DNA from: Dactylosporangium aurantiacum
GTDB taxonomy: Bacteria > Actinomycetota > Actinomycetes > Mycobacteriales > Micromonosporaceae
Reading direction: 5' to 3'
Length of the DNA stretch: 64,000 nt
Assembly (NCBI RefSeq): GCF_000716715.1
Contig: NZ_JNYJ01000024.1
Span: 166,518 to 230,517 of the forward strand
The position numbers and the translations under genes were made by a program. The first letter of the stretch is position 1, and the number at the start of each line of letters is the position of its first letter. A model generated the notes under the pieces. That model worked only from the letters and a program-made list of their open reading frames with translations, searched no databases and was not told the DNA's origin. This document shows, in pieces, positions 52,811-62,003 of the stretch.

Positions 52811-55132
52811 TCAGGCGCGTTCCGGCGGCCGCTCCGTCGACAGCATCCGCGTCTCGACCGGTTCCGGCTCGCGCGCCACGGGGACGGCCGGCTCCGGATC
52901 CCGTTCGTACGCCGGGGGCGGCTCCTCGACCGTCGCCGGTTCGACCGCCGAGCCCAGCACCGTCAACAACATCGGCGCCAGGAGGGAGCGCACGATGAAC
53001 GCGTCGATGAGGATGCCCACGGACAGGGCGAACGCCAGCTCCCGGAACGGTCGCAGCGGCACCAGCGCCAGCAGGCCCAGGCTGACCGCGAGGGTGAACG
53101 CGGCGGTACGGATGGCGTGCGCGGACTGCGGCAGCGTGATGGCGAGTGCCTCGCGCAGCGGGCGGCCGCGCGCCTCGCGCCAGGCGGGGCCGATGCCGAA
53201 GATGTTGTAGTCGGAGCCGAGCGCGACGAGCAGCACGGCGGCCGCGAACGGGACGTAGAACGTGAGGCCGTCGTTGCCGTAGAAGTCCTGGAACACCCAG
53301 GTCGTCAGGCCCAGGGTGGCGCCGATCGCCAGGACGCTGCAGGCGAGCAGCCCGAGCGGGGCGATGAACGCGCGCAGGAACAGCATGAGGAACACGAGGT
53401 TGGCGATGAGCGCGGCGACGGCGATGCGGCCGAGGTCGTGCACGGTCTGGTCGACGATGACCTTGGCGATGGCGGTGTCGCCGCCGAGGCTGGTCTGCGC
53501 GTCGCCGAGGCCGGCGTTTTGCACCAGGCCCGGCAGCTGACGCTCCAGGCGGGTCAGGGTCTGCACGGCGGTGCCGCCGAGCGGTTCGTCGGACAGGATC
53601 AGCAGGTAGCGCACGGCGGTGCCGTCGGCCGCGCGGAACAGCTCCAGGCCCGGCGGCAGGGCCCCGGTGCCGGGCCCGAGGACGCCGGCGATGCCGGGCA
53701 CCTGGGTCAGCTCCTGCTGCAGCCGGGCCAGCTCCGCCTGGCGGCCGGCGATGCCGGAGCCCTGCACCAGCAGCTCGGTCGGGGACAGGATGCCGTCGGC
53801 GAAGCCGGTCTCGGCCTGCGCCGCGGCGGTGCGCGCCGGGTGGTTGGTCGGCAGCGCCTCGACGAACGACACGCCGAGGCGCAGGTGCAGCGCCGGCGAG
53901 GCCATCGTGATCAGGGCGGCGACGAGCAGCAGGAACATCGGCGCGGCGAACCAGCGGCGGGTCAGCAGCCAGGTCCAGCCGGTCCGCCGACCGGCGGACA
54001 GCTCGGTCACCGCGACCGGCCGCTGCCGCCGGTGCCGGCGCGACGGCCAGAACGCGGCGCCGCCGAAGATGGCCAGCAGCGCCGGGACCAGCGTCACCGC
54101 GACGAGCATGCCGATGAGGATCGCCAGGGCCATGCCCGGTCCGAACGCCCGGAACGCCGGCGAGTCGGCCACGAGCAGCGCGGCGGTGCCGGCGGCGGCG
54201 GTCGCCCCGGCGGTCGCGATGATCGGGGTGAACCGTGCGGTGGCCTGCCGGGCCGCGTCCAGCCGGGTCGTGCCGGATTCCAGCAGGTTGCGTACGGCGG
54301 CCAAGTAGAACACGACGTAGTCCGTGACGACGCCGAGCAGCAGCGCCACCAGCAGCGGCTGGGTTTCCTGCGGCACCGGCACCCCGAGCCGGTCGGCGAC
54401 CGCGCCGCCGATGTGCAGGGTCAGCAGGATCGCGATCCCGGCGACGCCGAGGGCCAGCAGCGGCGCGAGCAGCGACCGGAACACCACGGCGATGATCAGG
54501 AACACCGCGATGACGGTGATCAGCTCCAGCCGCGGCACGGAGTCCAGCACGAGGCGGGTCTGCTCGACCCGCGCGGGCACCGACCCGGTGATGCCGACCA
54601 CGGCGTCGGACGCGTCGTAGTGCTTCGCCACGAACTGCTCCGCCGCCTCCTGCTGCCCCGCGAACGTCACGCTCGGGTCGGTGAACAGCAGCGTCACGAT
54701 CGTCGTGCCGTCCTCGGTGGAGCCGGGGAACAGCCCGAGGGTGTTCATCACCGGTACCGCCGCCACGATCGGCTTGGCGTCCGGGTAGGTGCCGTCGCTG
54801 ACCGCCTTGGCCCTCGCCACCGCCTTGGTCTGCGTTTCCGTCGACAGCCCGGCCGGGTTGCGCTGCACGACCGCGACCCGGCTCAGCACCGGGAACCCGA
54901 ACTTCTGCACGGACTGCAGCTCGCTGCGCACCGCCGGGTTGTCCGCGGAGATCAGCTGCTCCAGGTCGTTGCCGCCGGTGCCGTACGCCGGCACGAACGT
55001 GTACACGGCCGCTGCCGCGGCCACCCAGAACGCCACCACCAGCCAGCGCAGCCAGACGACGGCACGGGCGTACCACTGCAGCAGCAGGCTCGGGTGCCAC
55101 CGGCTCCGGGGTGGGGTCTCAGGTTCAGTCAC
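52811..55132 (-). CDS. MMPL/RND-family transporter
   Basis: 773 residues. Typical MMPL layout: helix 1 (AVVWLRWLVVAFWVAAAAAV), periplasmic domain (about 60-190), helices 2-6 with GVVTDYVVFYLAAV (Asp-Tyr pair for proton relay), second periplasmic domain (about 410-560), helices 7-12 with ALGSDYNIFGIGP, and a Pro/Glu-rich C-terminal tail. MMPL proteins export lipids or drugs using the proton gradient. GTG at 55132 selected by homology of the first helix. No accessory lipoprotein or regulator adjoins. Confidence 0.92.
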   Translation of the reverse strand: MTEPETPPRSRWHPSLLLQWYARAVVWLRWLVVAFWVAAAAAVYTFVPAYGTGGNDLEQLISADNPAVRSELQSVQKFGFPVLSRVAVVQRNPAGLSTETQTKAVARAKAVSDGTYPDAKPIVAAVPVMNTLGLFPGSTEDGTTIVTLLFTDPSVTFAGQQEAAEQFVAKHYDASDAVVGITGSVPARVEQTRLVLDSVPRLELITVIAVFLIIAVVFRSLLAPLLALGVAGIAILLTLHIGGAVADRLGVPVPQETQPLLVALLLGVVTDYVVFYLAAVRNLLESGTTRLDAARQATARFTPIIATAGATAAAGTAALLVADSPAFRAFGPGMALAILIGMLVAVTLVPALLAIFGGAAFWPSRRHRRQRPVAVTELSAGRRTGWTWLLTRRWFAAPMFLLLVAALITMASPALHLRLGVSFVEALPTNHPARTAAAQAETGFADGILSPTELLVQGSGIAGRQAELARLQQELTQVPGIAGVLGPGTGALPPGLELFRAADGTAVRYLLILSDEPLGGTAVQTLTRLERQLPGLVQNAGLGDAQTSLGGDTAIAKVIVDQTVHDLGRIAVAALIANLVFLMLFLRAFIAPLGLLACSVLAIGATLGLTTWVFQDFYGNDGLTFYVPFAAAVLLVALGSDYNIFGIGPAWREARGRPLREALAITLPQSAHAIRTAAFTLAVSLGLLALVPLRPFRELAFALSVGILIDAFIVRSLLAPMLLTVLGSAVEPATVEEPPPAYERDPEPAVPVAREPEPVETRMLSTERPPERA

Positions 55133-55231
55133 CGGTCGCGCTCCGATCGTGTGTCCCGTGTGGCACGCGATTACCCGGCCGCGCGGGCACGGAAACGGAC
55201 CGGCACCCGTCCGGTGGCGACGGACCCGCCC

Positions 55232-55305
55232 CACAGTCCGGCCCCCGGCGCGGACCGGCGTCACAGTCCGGCTCCCGCCGGCGCGGACCGGCGTCACAGT
55301 CCGGC
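55232..55305. repeat. Short direct repeats overlapping the TSUP gene end
   Basis: Units of 30 and 33 bp (55232-55261, 55262-55294) plus an 11-bp partial copy, each starting CACAGTCCGGC and ending GCGGACCGGCGT. The last copy contains the stop codon of the TSUP gene, so the array is a duplicated gene end. Confidence 0.75.
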
Positions 55306-56019
55306 GACGAAGAGCAGACCCGCGGTGATCAGTCCCGCTTCGACGAACCTGACGAACACGCGGTCGCTGATCCGCCCGACGATCTTCCTGCCGACCCACG
55401 CCCCGGCCAGGGTCGCCGGGGTCAGCGCGGCGCCGTAGCGCAGCACCGGGCCGGTGAGCAGGTCGCCGGCGCCGTAGGCGGTGAGCTTCGACAGGTGCAG
55501 GGTCAGCGCGCTGACGGCCTCGGTGCCGATGTACGCGGCGCGGGTCAGGCCGTACGCGAGGAAGAACGGCGCGGTCAGTGGGCCGGTCGAGCCCAGCAGG
55601 GCCGACCCGAGCCCGGACGCCGCGCCGACCGCGGTGAACGTGCGCTCCGCCGGCTTGCGCGGGTGCGGGTTGCGCCGGCGCCAGAGCACCACGCCGATCA
55701 GGAAGACGCCGAGGAGCCGCTTGAGCGGGCCGAGCGGGGCGTGCGCCAGCAGCAGCCCGCCGGCGACCGCGCACGGCACCGCGCCGGCGGCGAACCAGCC
55801 GACCAGCGGCCAGTGCAGCTCGCGGCGGTTGAGCCAGGCGCGGGAGGCGTTGCTGCCCAGCTGCGCCAGGGTCAGCATCGGCACCGCCGCCCGCAGCCCG
55901 AACAGCGCCGTGAACACGGGCAGCAGCAGCACCCCGCCGCCGAACCCGGCGACCGCGGACAGCACCGCCAGCGCGAACGCCGCCGCCGACGCGACCAGCA
56001 CCGCCGCCCAGCCGGTCAC
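55294..56019 (-). CDS. TSUP (TauE/SafE) membrane permease
   Basis: 241 residues with about eight helices. Signature elements AVAGFGGGVLLLPVF near the N-terminus and GLGSALLGSTGPLTAPFFLA in the second half are characteristic of TSUP carriers, which move sulfite, sulfoacetate or related C1-C3 anions. GTG at 56019 overlaps the GNAT stop (GTGA). The C-terminus is followed by direct repeats of its last codons. Confidence 0.88.
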   Translation of the reverse strand: MTGWAAVLVASAAAFALAVLSAVAGFGGGVLLLPVFTALFGLRAAVPMLTLAQLGSNASRAWLNRRELHWPLVGWFAAGAVPCAVAGGLLLAHAPLGPLKRLLGVFLIGVVLWRRRNPHPRKPAERTFTAVGAASGLGSALLGSTGPLTAPFFLAYGLTRAAYIGTEAVSALTLHLSKLTAYGAGDLLTGPVLRYGAALTPATLAGAWVGRKIVGRISDRVFVRFVEAGLITAGLLFVAGL

Positions 56020-56768
56020 CGGGTCGAGGACCACCAGGTCGCGGGCGCGGCGGCGGTGAAGCCGATCGACTCGTACAGCGGCCGCCCGAGCCGGGACGCG
56101 GTGAGCGTGACCGGCACGCCGGTCAGGTGCGCGAGCGAGCCGAGCATGACTGCCCGGCCCACACCGCGGGAGCGGAACCGGGACGGGGTGCCGACCCAGT
56201 AGTGGCTGCCGTACCCGCTGTCGAGGACGGTGACGCACGCCCCGGCGACCTCGCCGTCGAGCTCGGCGACGAACACGTCGACGCCGGGCTGCTCGACCAG
56301 CGCCGCCGGGAACAGCTCGCCACCGCGGTGCGGCTCGAACCTGCCCAGCTCGAACCCCTCGATCACGGCCCGCTCGGCGGCGTGCAGGTCCTGCGTGCCG
56401 CGCGCCCGGCGCACGGGCATCGCCGGCGCGGCGACCGGGCCCGGCGGGCGCAGCATGACCGGCATCTGCCAGGTGCGCATGCCGAGGTGGGTCAGGTCGG
56501 CGGCGCTGAACGGGTCCTCGATGTCGACCGGTCCCGTGGCGCCCGCCGCCAGGTCGGTGATCTCGGCGATCACGTCGGCGCCGAGGTCGGGCTCCTGGAT
56601 GAGGATGCGCAGCCCGGCCCGCTCGTCCCCGGCGACGGCGAGGTACCCGGGCCGCCGCAGCACCTCATGGCCGCGGGCCCGGCCGGTCGCGGCCCAGAAC
56701 GCGGCCGAGTTGCGCGCCTGCCGCAGCGGCGCCTCGCCGAGCTGGCTGTCGGTCGTCTCGATCGTCAT
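56016..56768 (-). CDS. GNAT-family N-acetyltransferase
   Basis: 250 residues. The N-terminal half (1-120) is a degenerate GNAT-like lobe; the C-terminal half holds the acetyl-CoA fold with DVFVAELDGEVAGACVTVLD and RSRGVGRAVMLGSLAHL (the Q/RxxGxG/A loop). Single tandem-GNAT proteins of this type acetylate small molecules or protein N-termini. ATG at 56768 after GGGGGAGGCG. Translationally coupled to the TSUP permease. Confidence 0.85.
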   Translation of the reverse strand: MTIETTDSQLGEAPLRQARNSAAFWAATGRARGHEVLRRPGYLAVAGDERAGLRILIQEPDLGADVIAEITDLAAGATGPVDIEDPFSAADLTHLGMRTWQMPVMLRPPGPVAAPAMPVRRARGTQDLHAAERAVIEGFELGRFEPHRGGELFPAALVEQPGVDVFVAELDGEVAGACVTVLDSGYGSHYWVGTPSRFRSRGVGRAVMLGSLAHLTGVPVTLTASRLGRPLYESIGFTAAAPATWWSSTR

Positions 56769-56836
56769 GCCCCGCCTCCCCCGTCGACTGCTCCCGTGAT
56801 CATGCCTGAACGGGCGGACGGCCGCGGCCCCGTCCC

Positions 56837-58981
56837 TCATGGGTGGGGATGGCGGGCGAGGTAGTCCTGCAGCTCGCGGTGGCGGAACTGGTACCCGCCG
56901 CCGGCGATGCGGACGAGTCCCGCGTGGTAGCACCAGTTGAGGAACCGGCCGAGCCGCCACGGCAGTGGCCGGCCGGAACGGGATCGGGTGAGCAGCAGCA
57001 GGGCGAGGTAGCGGGTGCCCGCGAGCGCGCCCGTGAGGCCGGCCGTGATCCCGGCCCCGAGCCAGAGCGCGAACCAGAAGGCGGGCCGTCCCTGCAGCCC
57101 GCTCGTGCGCCAGTTCGTGAGTCCGAACGCGAGCACGACGGCGACGCCGGCCGCGAGCCCGACCGTGAGGTCGTTGCGGATGACTGCCCGGGGCTCCCGG
57201 ACCCCTACCGTTCCGAAGCTGGTCAGGCCACCCAGGAGGCCGGCCGCGAGCCCGACCGCGAGCCCGCCCGTGACCCCGACCGCGAGCCAGAACGCAAACC
57301 CGAGAATGGCCCCGAACACGAACCCGAACACCAGCCCGAGCCCGAGCCCGAACACCGCCCCGAGCCCGAGCCAGGCCACGAACCGGCGGCCTCCCGCCGC
57401 GGTGCGAAGTTGGGTCAGGTCCGCCCGGCTCGGCTGGGGCCAGACGTGGGACCACGACAGGTACGCGGTCCACAGCACGCCGAAGGCGATCGACGAGGCG
57501 CCGAGGACCTGGTTCGCGGCGAACCCGACGGGCACCTGGGTGAGCATGATCGGCGCGACGACGGCCCATGGGAGTGCCAGCAGGAGCAGCGCGGCCATCC
57601 GGGGGCGGCGGGCGCCGGCGAGAGGCCACAGTTCGTGCAGGACGAGGTCGGTGCCGGACAGGGTGCGACCGCCGAGGCGGCGCAGGTGCCGGGTGTTGTC
57701 GTCCAGGTACGCGGCGAGCACGCCGAGCCACCGGTGCACCTGCGCGGGCGGATGACCGGCCGGCCGCTGGGTGGTGAGGGTCGCGGGGATGAACAGCGAC
57801 AGCAGGTGGTCCCGGATCTCGTCGGCGGTGGTCAGCCCCGGCCCGGCCAGGTCGGCCGGGTCGCGCAGGAACGCCCCGGTGCCGGGGTGTCGTTGCTCGT
57901 AGACGACCGTGACCAGGGTCAGCCGCCACGGGGTGGACAACGCCACCGCGAGGGGGTGCGCCGGCTGGTGGTCGAGGACGTCCAGCACCGGTTGCCAGCG
58001 GTGCAGGTCGAGGACCCGGTCGGTGAGGAAGGCGCGGGCCTGGACCGGGTCGACGGGGCGCAGCTCGATGTGCGCCGCGTCCTGGGCCCACACCCGGGCG
58101 GCCTCCAGGGCCTGGTACTGGCCGGTGCGGCAGGTCAGGACCAGTTCGGCCTTGGCGCGGCGCTGCTGGTAGGTGTTGAGGGCCTCGACGGCCCGGGCGG
58201 CGCGGGAGTCGTAGCCGGGGCTGGCGTCGGCGTCCATCTCGTCGAGGCCGTCGATGACGGGCAGGATCCTCTGCCCGGCCACCAGCGCCTCGGCCGAGGC
58301 CGGGGACAGGTCGAAGGTGGTGACCAGGTGGTTGACCAGCCACTGCTGGACGGGTTCGGCGGTGTCGGTGCTCCAGGTGGCCGCGGACAGCCGCACCGGA
58401 ACCGGGTCGTCGGCGCCGCGGGTCTCCAGCAGCCCGAGGATGATCTCGATGGCGAGCAGGGTCTTGCCGGAGCCGGGCGCCCCGGTGATCACCATGCGGC
58501 GGGGATGGAGCCGCCGGTAGTAGTGGACGACGTCGGCGAGGCGCCCCTGCGGGTCGGCGTTGTGCGCGTCGTGGGCGGGTGCCGGGCGGAAGTCGAACCG
58601 GACGTCGATCGGTTTGTCGTGGCGGCCCAGCAGCTGCGCCCGGGCGGTCTCCTCACCGTCGCGGACCGCGTCGACGAGCCGGGCGACCAGGTCGGCGACC
58701 GCGGTCTCCTGCCACCGCCAGGCCCGCACCCCCTGGTACAGCGACCATATGGTGCCGGCCAGCCCGGTCAGGGCGAGGGCGGCGCTGACCCGGTCGACCC
58801 CGTCGGCGGGGATGCCGCCCAGCAGCGGCCGGCCCATGACCGCGGCGATGGTCATGCACAGCGCGGCCACCGCCGCGTAGCCGAGCGCCCGGGCACGTCG
58901 GGACCGCCCGCTCAGCACCGACCCGCCCCGGACCGGACAGCTGCGTGGCACGTGATCGGCATGGATGCAGACCGTACCCAT
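56837..58981 (-). CDS. Membrane NACHT NTPase with Gly-rich multi-helix C-terminus
   Basis: Up to 714 residues. Two N-terminal helices (about 33-52, 62-82) precede a NACHT domain with Walker A MVITGAPGSGKTLLA, Walker B ILPVIDGLDEMD and sensor LVLTCRTGQYQAL, then a winged-helix-like region and, from about 465 to 680, eight or more closely packed helices rich in Gly and small residues (GLGAVFGLGLGLVFGFVFG and similar). NACHT proteins are STAND switches; several bacterial ones act in phage defence or cell death. Here a membrane-embedded effector is inferred. Starts: ATG 58981 or GTG 58918 (closer to the first helix). A solitary gene, not in an operon. Confidence 0.82.
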   Translation of the reverse strand: MGTVCIHADHVPRSCPVRGGSVLSGRSRRARALGYAAVAALCMTIAAVMGRPLLGGIPADGVDRVSAALALTGLAGTIWSLYQGVRAWRWQETAVADLVARLVDAVRDGEETARAQLLGRHDKPIDVRFDFRPAPAHDAHNADPQGRLADVVHYYRRLHPRRMVITGAPGSGKTLLAIEIILGLLETRGADDPVPVRLSAATWSTDTAEPVQQWLVNHLVTTFDLSPASAEALVAGQRILPVIDGLDEMDADASPGYDSRAARAVEALNTYQQRRAKAELVLTCRTGQYQALEAARVWAQDAAHIELRPVDPVQARAFLTDRVLDLHRWQPVLDVLDHQPAHPLAVALSTPWRLTLVTVVYEQRHPGTGAFLRDPADLAGPGLTTADEIRDHLLSLFIPATLTTQRPAGHPPAQVHRWLGVLAAYLDDNTRHLRRLGGRTLSGTDLVLHELWPLAGARRPRMAALLLLALPWAVVAPIMLTQVPVGFAANQVLGASSIAFGVLWTAYLSWSHVWPQPSRADLTQLRTAAGGRRFVAWLGLGAVFGLGLGLVFGFVFGAILGFAFWLAVGVTGGLAVGLAAGLLGGLTSFGTVGVREPRAVIRNDLTVGLAAGVAVVLAFGLTNWRTSGLQGRPAFWFALWLGAGITAGLTGALAGTRYLALLLLTRSRSGRPLPWRLGRFLNWCYHAGLVRIAGGGYQFRHRELQDYLARHPHP

Positions 58982-59016
58982 CCGGTCGACGATGAGCTAT
59001 CCGCTGGCCGGACCTT

Positions 59017-59943
59017 TCAGCCGAGCAGCGCCTCGAGCTGTGGGAGCCGGCCGAACATGTCGGGCAGGCCGCGCACGCCGTTGCGCGCCGACTCGTGCGA
59101 CAGCGCGAGGTCGGGGCCGGTGCCCGCCTCGGTACCGGCGAGGCAGCGCAGGATGTTCCATCTCGTGAACCCGAGCCAGCCGCCGATCATGAACACGAAC
59201 CAGCTCGGGCCCGGCGGCGGCAGCGCCGCGCCCCCGGCAACGTAGCCGTCGAGGACCGCGCGAAAGATGGCGGGCCTGACGTCGTCGAAACCGGGCCCCT
59301 TCGCGATGCTCAGCGCGGTCGAGCCGAGCTCACCGGACAGGTCGAGCGGCCCCGACAGCTCCCAGTCGAGCAGCACCGGACGACCGTCGCGGGCGAGCAG
59401 GTTCCACGGCTGGACGTCGCGGTGGGTCAGCACGACGGGGCCCGGCCGTTCGCAGGCGTCGACGAAGTGGGCGATCGCGAGGAACCTGTCGACGTTGGCG
59501 GCGAGCTCGCCGGCCCACGGCTGTCCGGTCGCCAGCGCCCGTCGGGCGAGCTCGGGCCAGTCCCGTGGGGTCGGCTCCTCGGCCGGCTCATGGGTCCATT
59601 CGACGTCGAGCGCGTGGAGGCGCGCGAGGATCCCGCCGAGCTCGAAGGCGTACGCCACCGGCACGGGCGCCTCGGGGAGCTTCTCGCCCTCGACCCACCG
59701 GTGGACGAGGGCGCGCGGGCCGGCCGAGATCGGCTCGGGCATCGGGACACCGGCGGCGAACGCCGCCCGCTCGAACCTGAACACGTCCTGCACGTGGTAC
59801 GGCGAGCGGCGGTCGGCGAGGTTCAGCTCCTTGACCGCGAACGACCCCTGGTCGGTGTCGAGCCGGTACATCCGGTTGGCGAACCCGCCGTGGACGCGGA
59901 CCAGGGGGCCGGTCGGCACGCCGAGGTGCGAAAGGTCGGTCAC
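59017..59943 (-). CDS. APH-fold phosphotransferase (kinase)
   Basis: 308 residues. Kinase signature THRDVQPWNLL (Brenner motif, catalytic Asp) and metal-binding VLLDWELSG; nucleotide Lys in FAVKELNLAD. The family phosphorylates aminoglycosides, choline, methylthioribose, homoserine or fructosamine-like sugars. GTG at 59943 lies 9 bp after the aldolase stop, so it is probably the last gene of the sugar-acid operon. A role as the missing ketodeoxy-acid or sugar kinase of that operon is an inference from position only; antibiotic modification is the alternative. Confidence 0.75.
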   Translation of the reverse strand: MTDLSHLGVPTGPLVRVHGGFANRMYRLDTDQGSFAVKELNLADRRSPYHVQDVFRFERAAFAAGVPMPEPISAGPRALVHRWVEGEKLPEAPVPVAYAFELGGILARLHALDVEWTHEPAEEPTPRDWPELARRALATGQPWAGELAANVDRFLAIAHFVDACERPGPVVLTHRDVQPWNLLARDGRPVLLDWELSGPLDLSGELGSTALSIAKGPGFDDVRPAIFRAVLDGYVAGGAALPPPGPSWFVFMIGGWLGFTRWNILRCLAGTEAGTGPDLALSHESARNGVRGLPDMFGRLPQLEALLG

Positions 59944-59952
59944 CTCCGGAAT

Positions 59953-60564
59953 CTAGGTCTCCGCGGTTCCCGGCCGCACCGCGATTTCGCCGAACGCCCG
60001 CAGCAGTGCCGCGAGGCCGCCCTCGCGGGTGACGGCGGTGCCCACGCCGACCGCGACCGCGCCCGCCGCCAGGAACGACCCGGCGTTGCCGGCGTCGATG
60101 CCGCCCGTGGCGACGAAGCGGGCCTCGGGGAACGGGCCACGCAGCTCGCGCAGCCAGCCGGGGCCCAGTGAGCCGGCCGGGAACGCCTTCAGCCACGTGC
60201 AGCCGGCGGTCAGGGCGTGGTGGACGTCGGTGGCGGTGGCGACGCCGGGCAGGTGCGGCAGGCCGGCGGCGTGGCTGGCGCCGGCCACGGCGGCGTCGAA
60301 GCCCGGGGCGACGGTGAACGCGGCGCCGGCCGCGGCGGCGACGGCGACCTGCTCGACGGTGCGGACGGTGCCCGCGCCGACGGGCGTGCCGCGGGACGCG
60401 AGGTCCCGCAGCACGTCGACGGCGTCCGGGGTCTGGATGGGGACCTCGACGACGCCGAGGCCGCTGGCGTGCACGGCGTCCGCCAGCGGCACGGCCCGCG
60501 CGAGGGGCACCCCGCGCAGGATCGCCAGCAGCGGACGACCGCGCAGCAGCTCGTCGAAGGTCAC
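59953..60564 (-). CDS. eda: KDPG/KDPGal aldolase
   Basis: 203 residues, class I aldolase fold. Seen: GVVEVPIQTPDAV (Glu base), GTPVGAGTVRTVEQ, TWLKAFPAG (Schiff-base Lys) and ATGGIDAGN phosphate loop. Cleaves 2-keto-3-deoxy-6-phosphogluconate or the galactonate analogue to pyruvate and glyceraldehyde 3-phosphate. The E-x-P-I-Q-T variant (rather than E.T.R) occurs in KDPGal aldolases too. GTG start overlaps the GH30 stop. Confidence 0.88.
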   Translation of the reverse strand: MTFDELLRGRPLLAILRGVPLARAVPLADAVHASGLGVVEVPIQTPDAVDVLRDLASRGTPVGAGTVRTVEQVAVAAAAGAAFTVAPGFDAAVAGASHAAGLPHLPGVATATDVHHALTAGCTWLKAFPAGSLGPGWLRELRGPFPEARFVATGGIDAGNAGSFLAAGAVAVGVGTAVTREGGLAALLRAFGEIAVRPGTAET

Positions 60565-62003
60565 AGGCGTTCGATCCAGAACTGGACGGACGTGGGCGGC
60601 AGGGTGAGGGTGAGCACCGGACCGGTCTTGTCGGTGAGATTGGTGTTGCGGGCGGCGGGCGTGTACTGCTGGCCCTGGAAGGCACGCACGCTGCCGGTGT
60701 CGACGGTGTAGGTGACCGTGGACAGGCTGCGGTTCGTCATGGCGAAGACGAGCTTGCCCTGCGGGGTCTTCCAGGCCATGATGCGCTGCTCGGTGCGGCG
60801 GGTGCCCTCCTCGACGTGGTAGCGCACCGAGTTCCACGGCAGGTACTTGACGAAGCCGTGGATGCCGTTGAAGTTGCGCGGGTTGTAGTCCCAGTGCCCC
60901 TTGGCGATGTTCGGGTACTTGGTGAAGTCGTCGTCGTCATAGGGGCGCCAGAAGCCGAGCGAGTAGCCCGACGCCTCGGCGTTGTAGGTGGGCTTGAGGG
61001 CGTGCAGCCAGAACCAGGTCGGCGAGTTCTGGAACGTCATCCAGTTCATGATGGACTGGGCGGTGTTGACCATCTTCCAGTCGCTGGTCGGCACCTGGTA
61101 CTCGAACTCGTTGCTGAACACGGGCTTGCCGGCGGCGTCGCTGGTGTAGTTGTTCTGCAGCTGGTCGTTGCTGTCGCTGCCGATGCGGTGGAACGACCAG
61201 CCGTCCACCTGCGCCAGGGCGGCGGCGTCGCCGCGGATGAGGGCGCCGCCGCGGCCGCGCTGGCCGTTCTCGGCGTCGGCGTGGATGAAGATGCCGGGGA
61301 ACTCGGCGCGGACCTTCGGGGCGATGGCCTTGAACGCCTTGTAGTACTGGTCGTTGGTGTACGAGCAGCACGAGTACGCGACGTGGTCGATGGACGGCTC
61401 GTTCTGCAGGCTGAACATCGTCACCGGTACGCCGTTGTCGCGCAGGTACACCAGGTCGCGGACGATGGCGTCGCCGTACTGGTCGAGCCAGCCGGGGTCG
61501 GTGGAGGCGATGGTGCCGCCGATGTAGCTGCCGTTGGACTTCCAGCCGGGCGCCGGTGACCAGTACTCGGCCGACACGCCCTCGATGCCGGACTGGGCGA
61601 TGAGCTCGGCCAGCTCGGCCAGCTGGGTGGGCCAGCGGCCGATGATCTGCTTCTGGGTGCTGTCCAGGCCGCGCAGGTACAGGCCGAGCGCGAGCCGCAG
61701 GTAGCGGAAGCCCCGGTCGTCGCGGATCTTCAGCAGGTCGCGGTACATGCGCGTGCGTTCGGTCGCCACGAGGTCGTGCGGGACGGAGGTGGTGGCGGTC
61801 GGCAGGCCGTTGTTGCCGGAGCCGATCGAGTCGGACTGGATCTCGACGCCGAGCCCGAGGATGGTCTGGCGGGGCTGGTCGTGGCGGATGACGTAGTCGG
61901 CGGCGGCCGCGGCGGACGGGGCGGGTCGGACGCCGGCGCCGACGAGGGCGCCGGCGGCACCGGCCCCGGTGGCGGCGAGGGCGGTGCGGCGGGTAAGGGG
62001 CAT
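60561..62003 (-). CDS. Secreted GH30-family glycosidase (endo-beta-1,6-galactanase-like)
   Basis: 480 residues. Tat-type signal (LTRRTALAATGAGAAGALVG, ending SAAAAA), then a (beta/alpha)8 domain with VEIQSDSIGSG, acid/base Glu in SLQNEPSIDH and nucleophile in VFSNEFEYQV, and a C-terminal beta sheet. GH30 members cut beta-1,6-galactan, beta-1,6-glucan, glucuronoxylan or fucosides. Placement among galactonate-type catabolic genes favours galactan, but this is inference. Overlaps the SDR stop by one base (TGATG), so it is translated with the catabolic genes. Confidence 0.82.
   Translation of the reverse strand: MPLTRRTALAATGAGAAGALVGAGVRPAPSAAAAADYVIRHDQPRQTILGLGVEIQSDSIGSGNNGLPTATTSVPHDLVATERTRMYRDLLKIRDDRGFRYLRLALGLYLRGLDSTQKQIIGRWPTQLAELAELIAQSGIEGVSAEYWSPAPGWKSNGSYIGGTIASTDPGWLDQYGDAIVRDLVYLRDNGVPVTMFSLQNEPSIDHVAYSCCSYTNDQYYKAFKAIAPKVRAEFPGIFIHADAENGQRGRGGALIRGDAAALAQVDGWSFHRIGSDSNDQLQNNYTSDAAGKPVFSNEFEYQVPTSDWKMVNTAQSIMNWMTFQNSPTWFWLHALKPTYNAEASGYSLGFWRPYDDDDFTKYPNIAKGHWDYNPRNFNGIHGFVKYLPWNSVRYHVEEGTRRTEQRIMAWKTPQGKLVFAMTNRSLSTVTYTVDTGSVRAFQGQQYTPAARNTNLTDKTGPVLTLTLPPTSVQFWIERL

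Noticed and set aside
57150..57400. GAGCCCGA-rich repetitive DNA as a minisatellite
   Set aside because: The repetition is explained by codons for Gly/Leu/Val/Phe membrane helices of the NACHT protein on the other strand.
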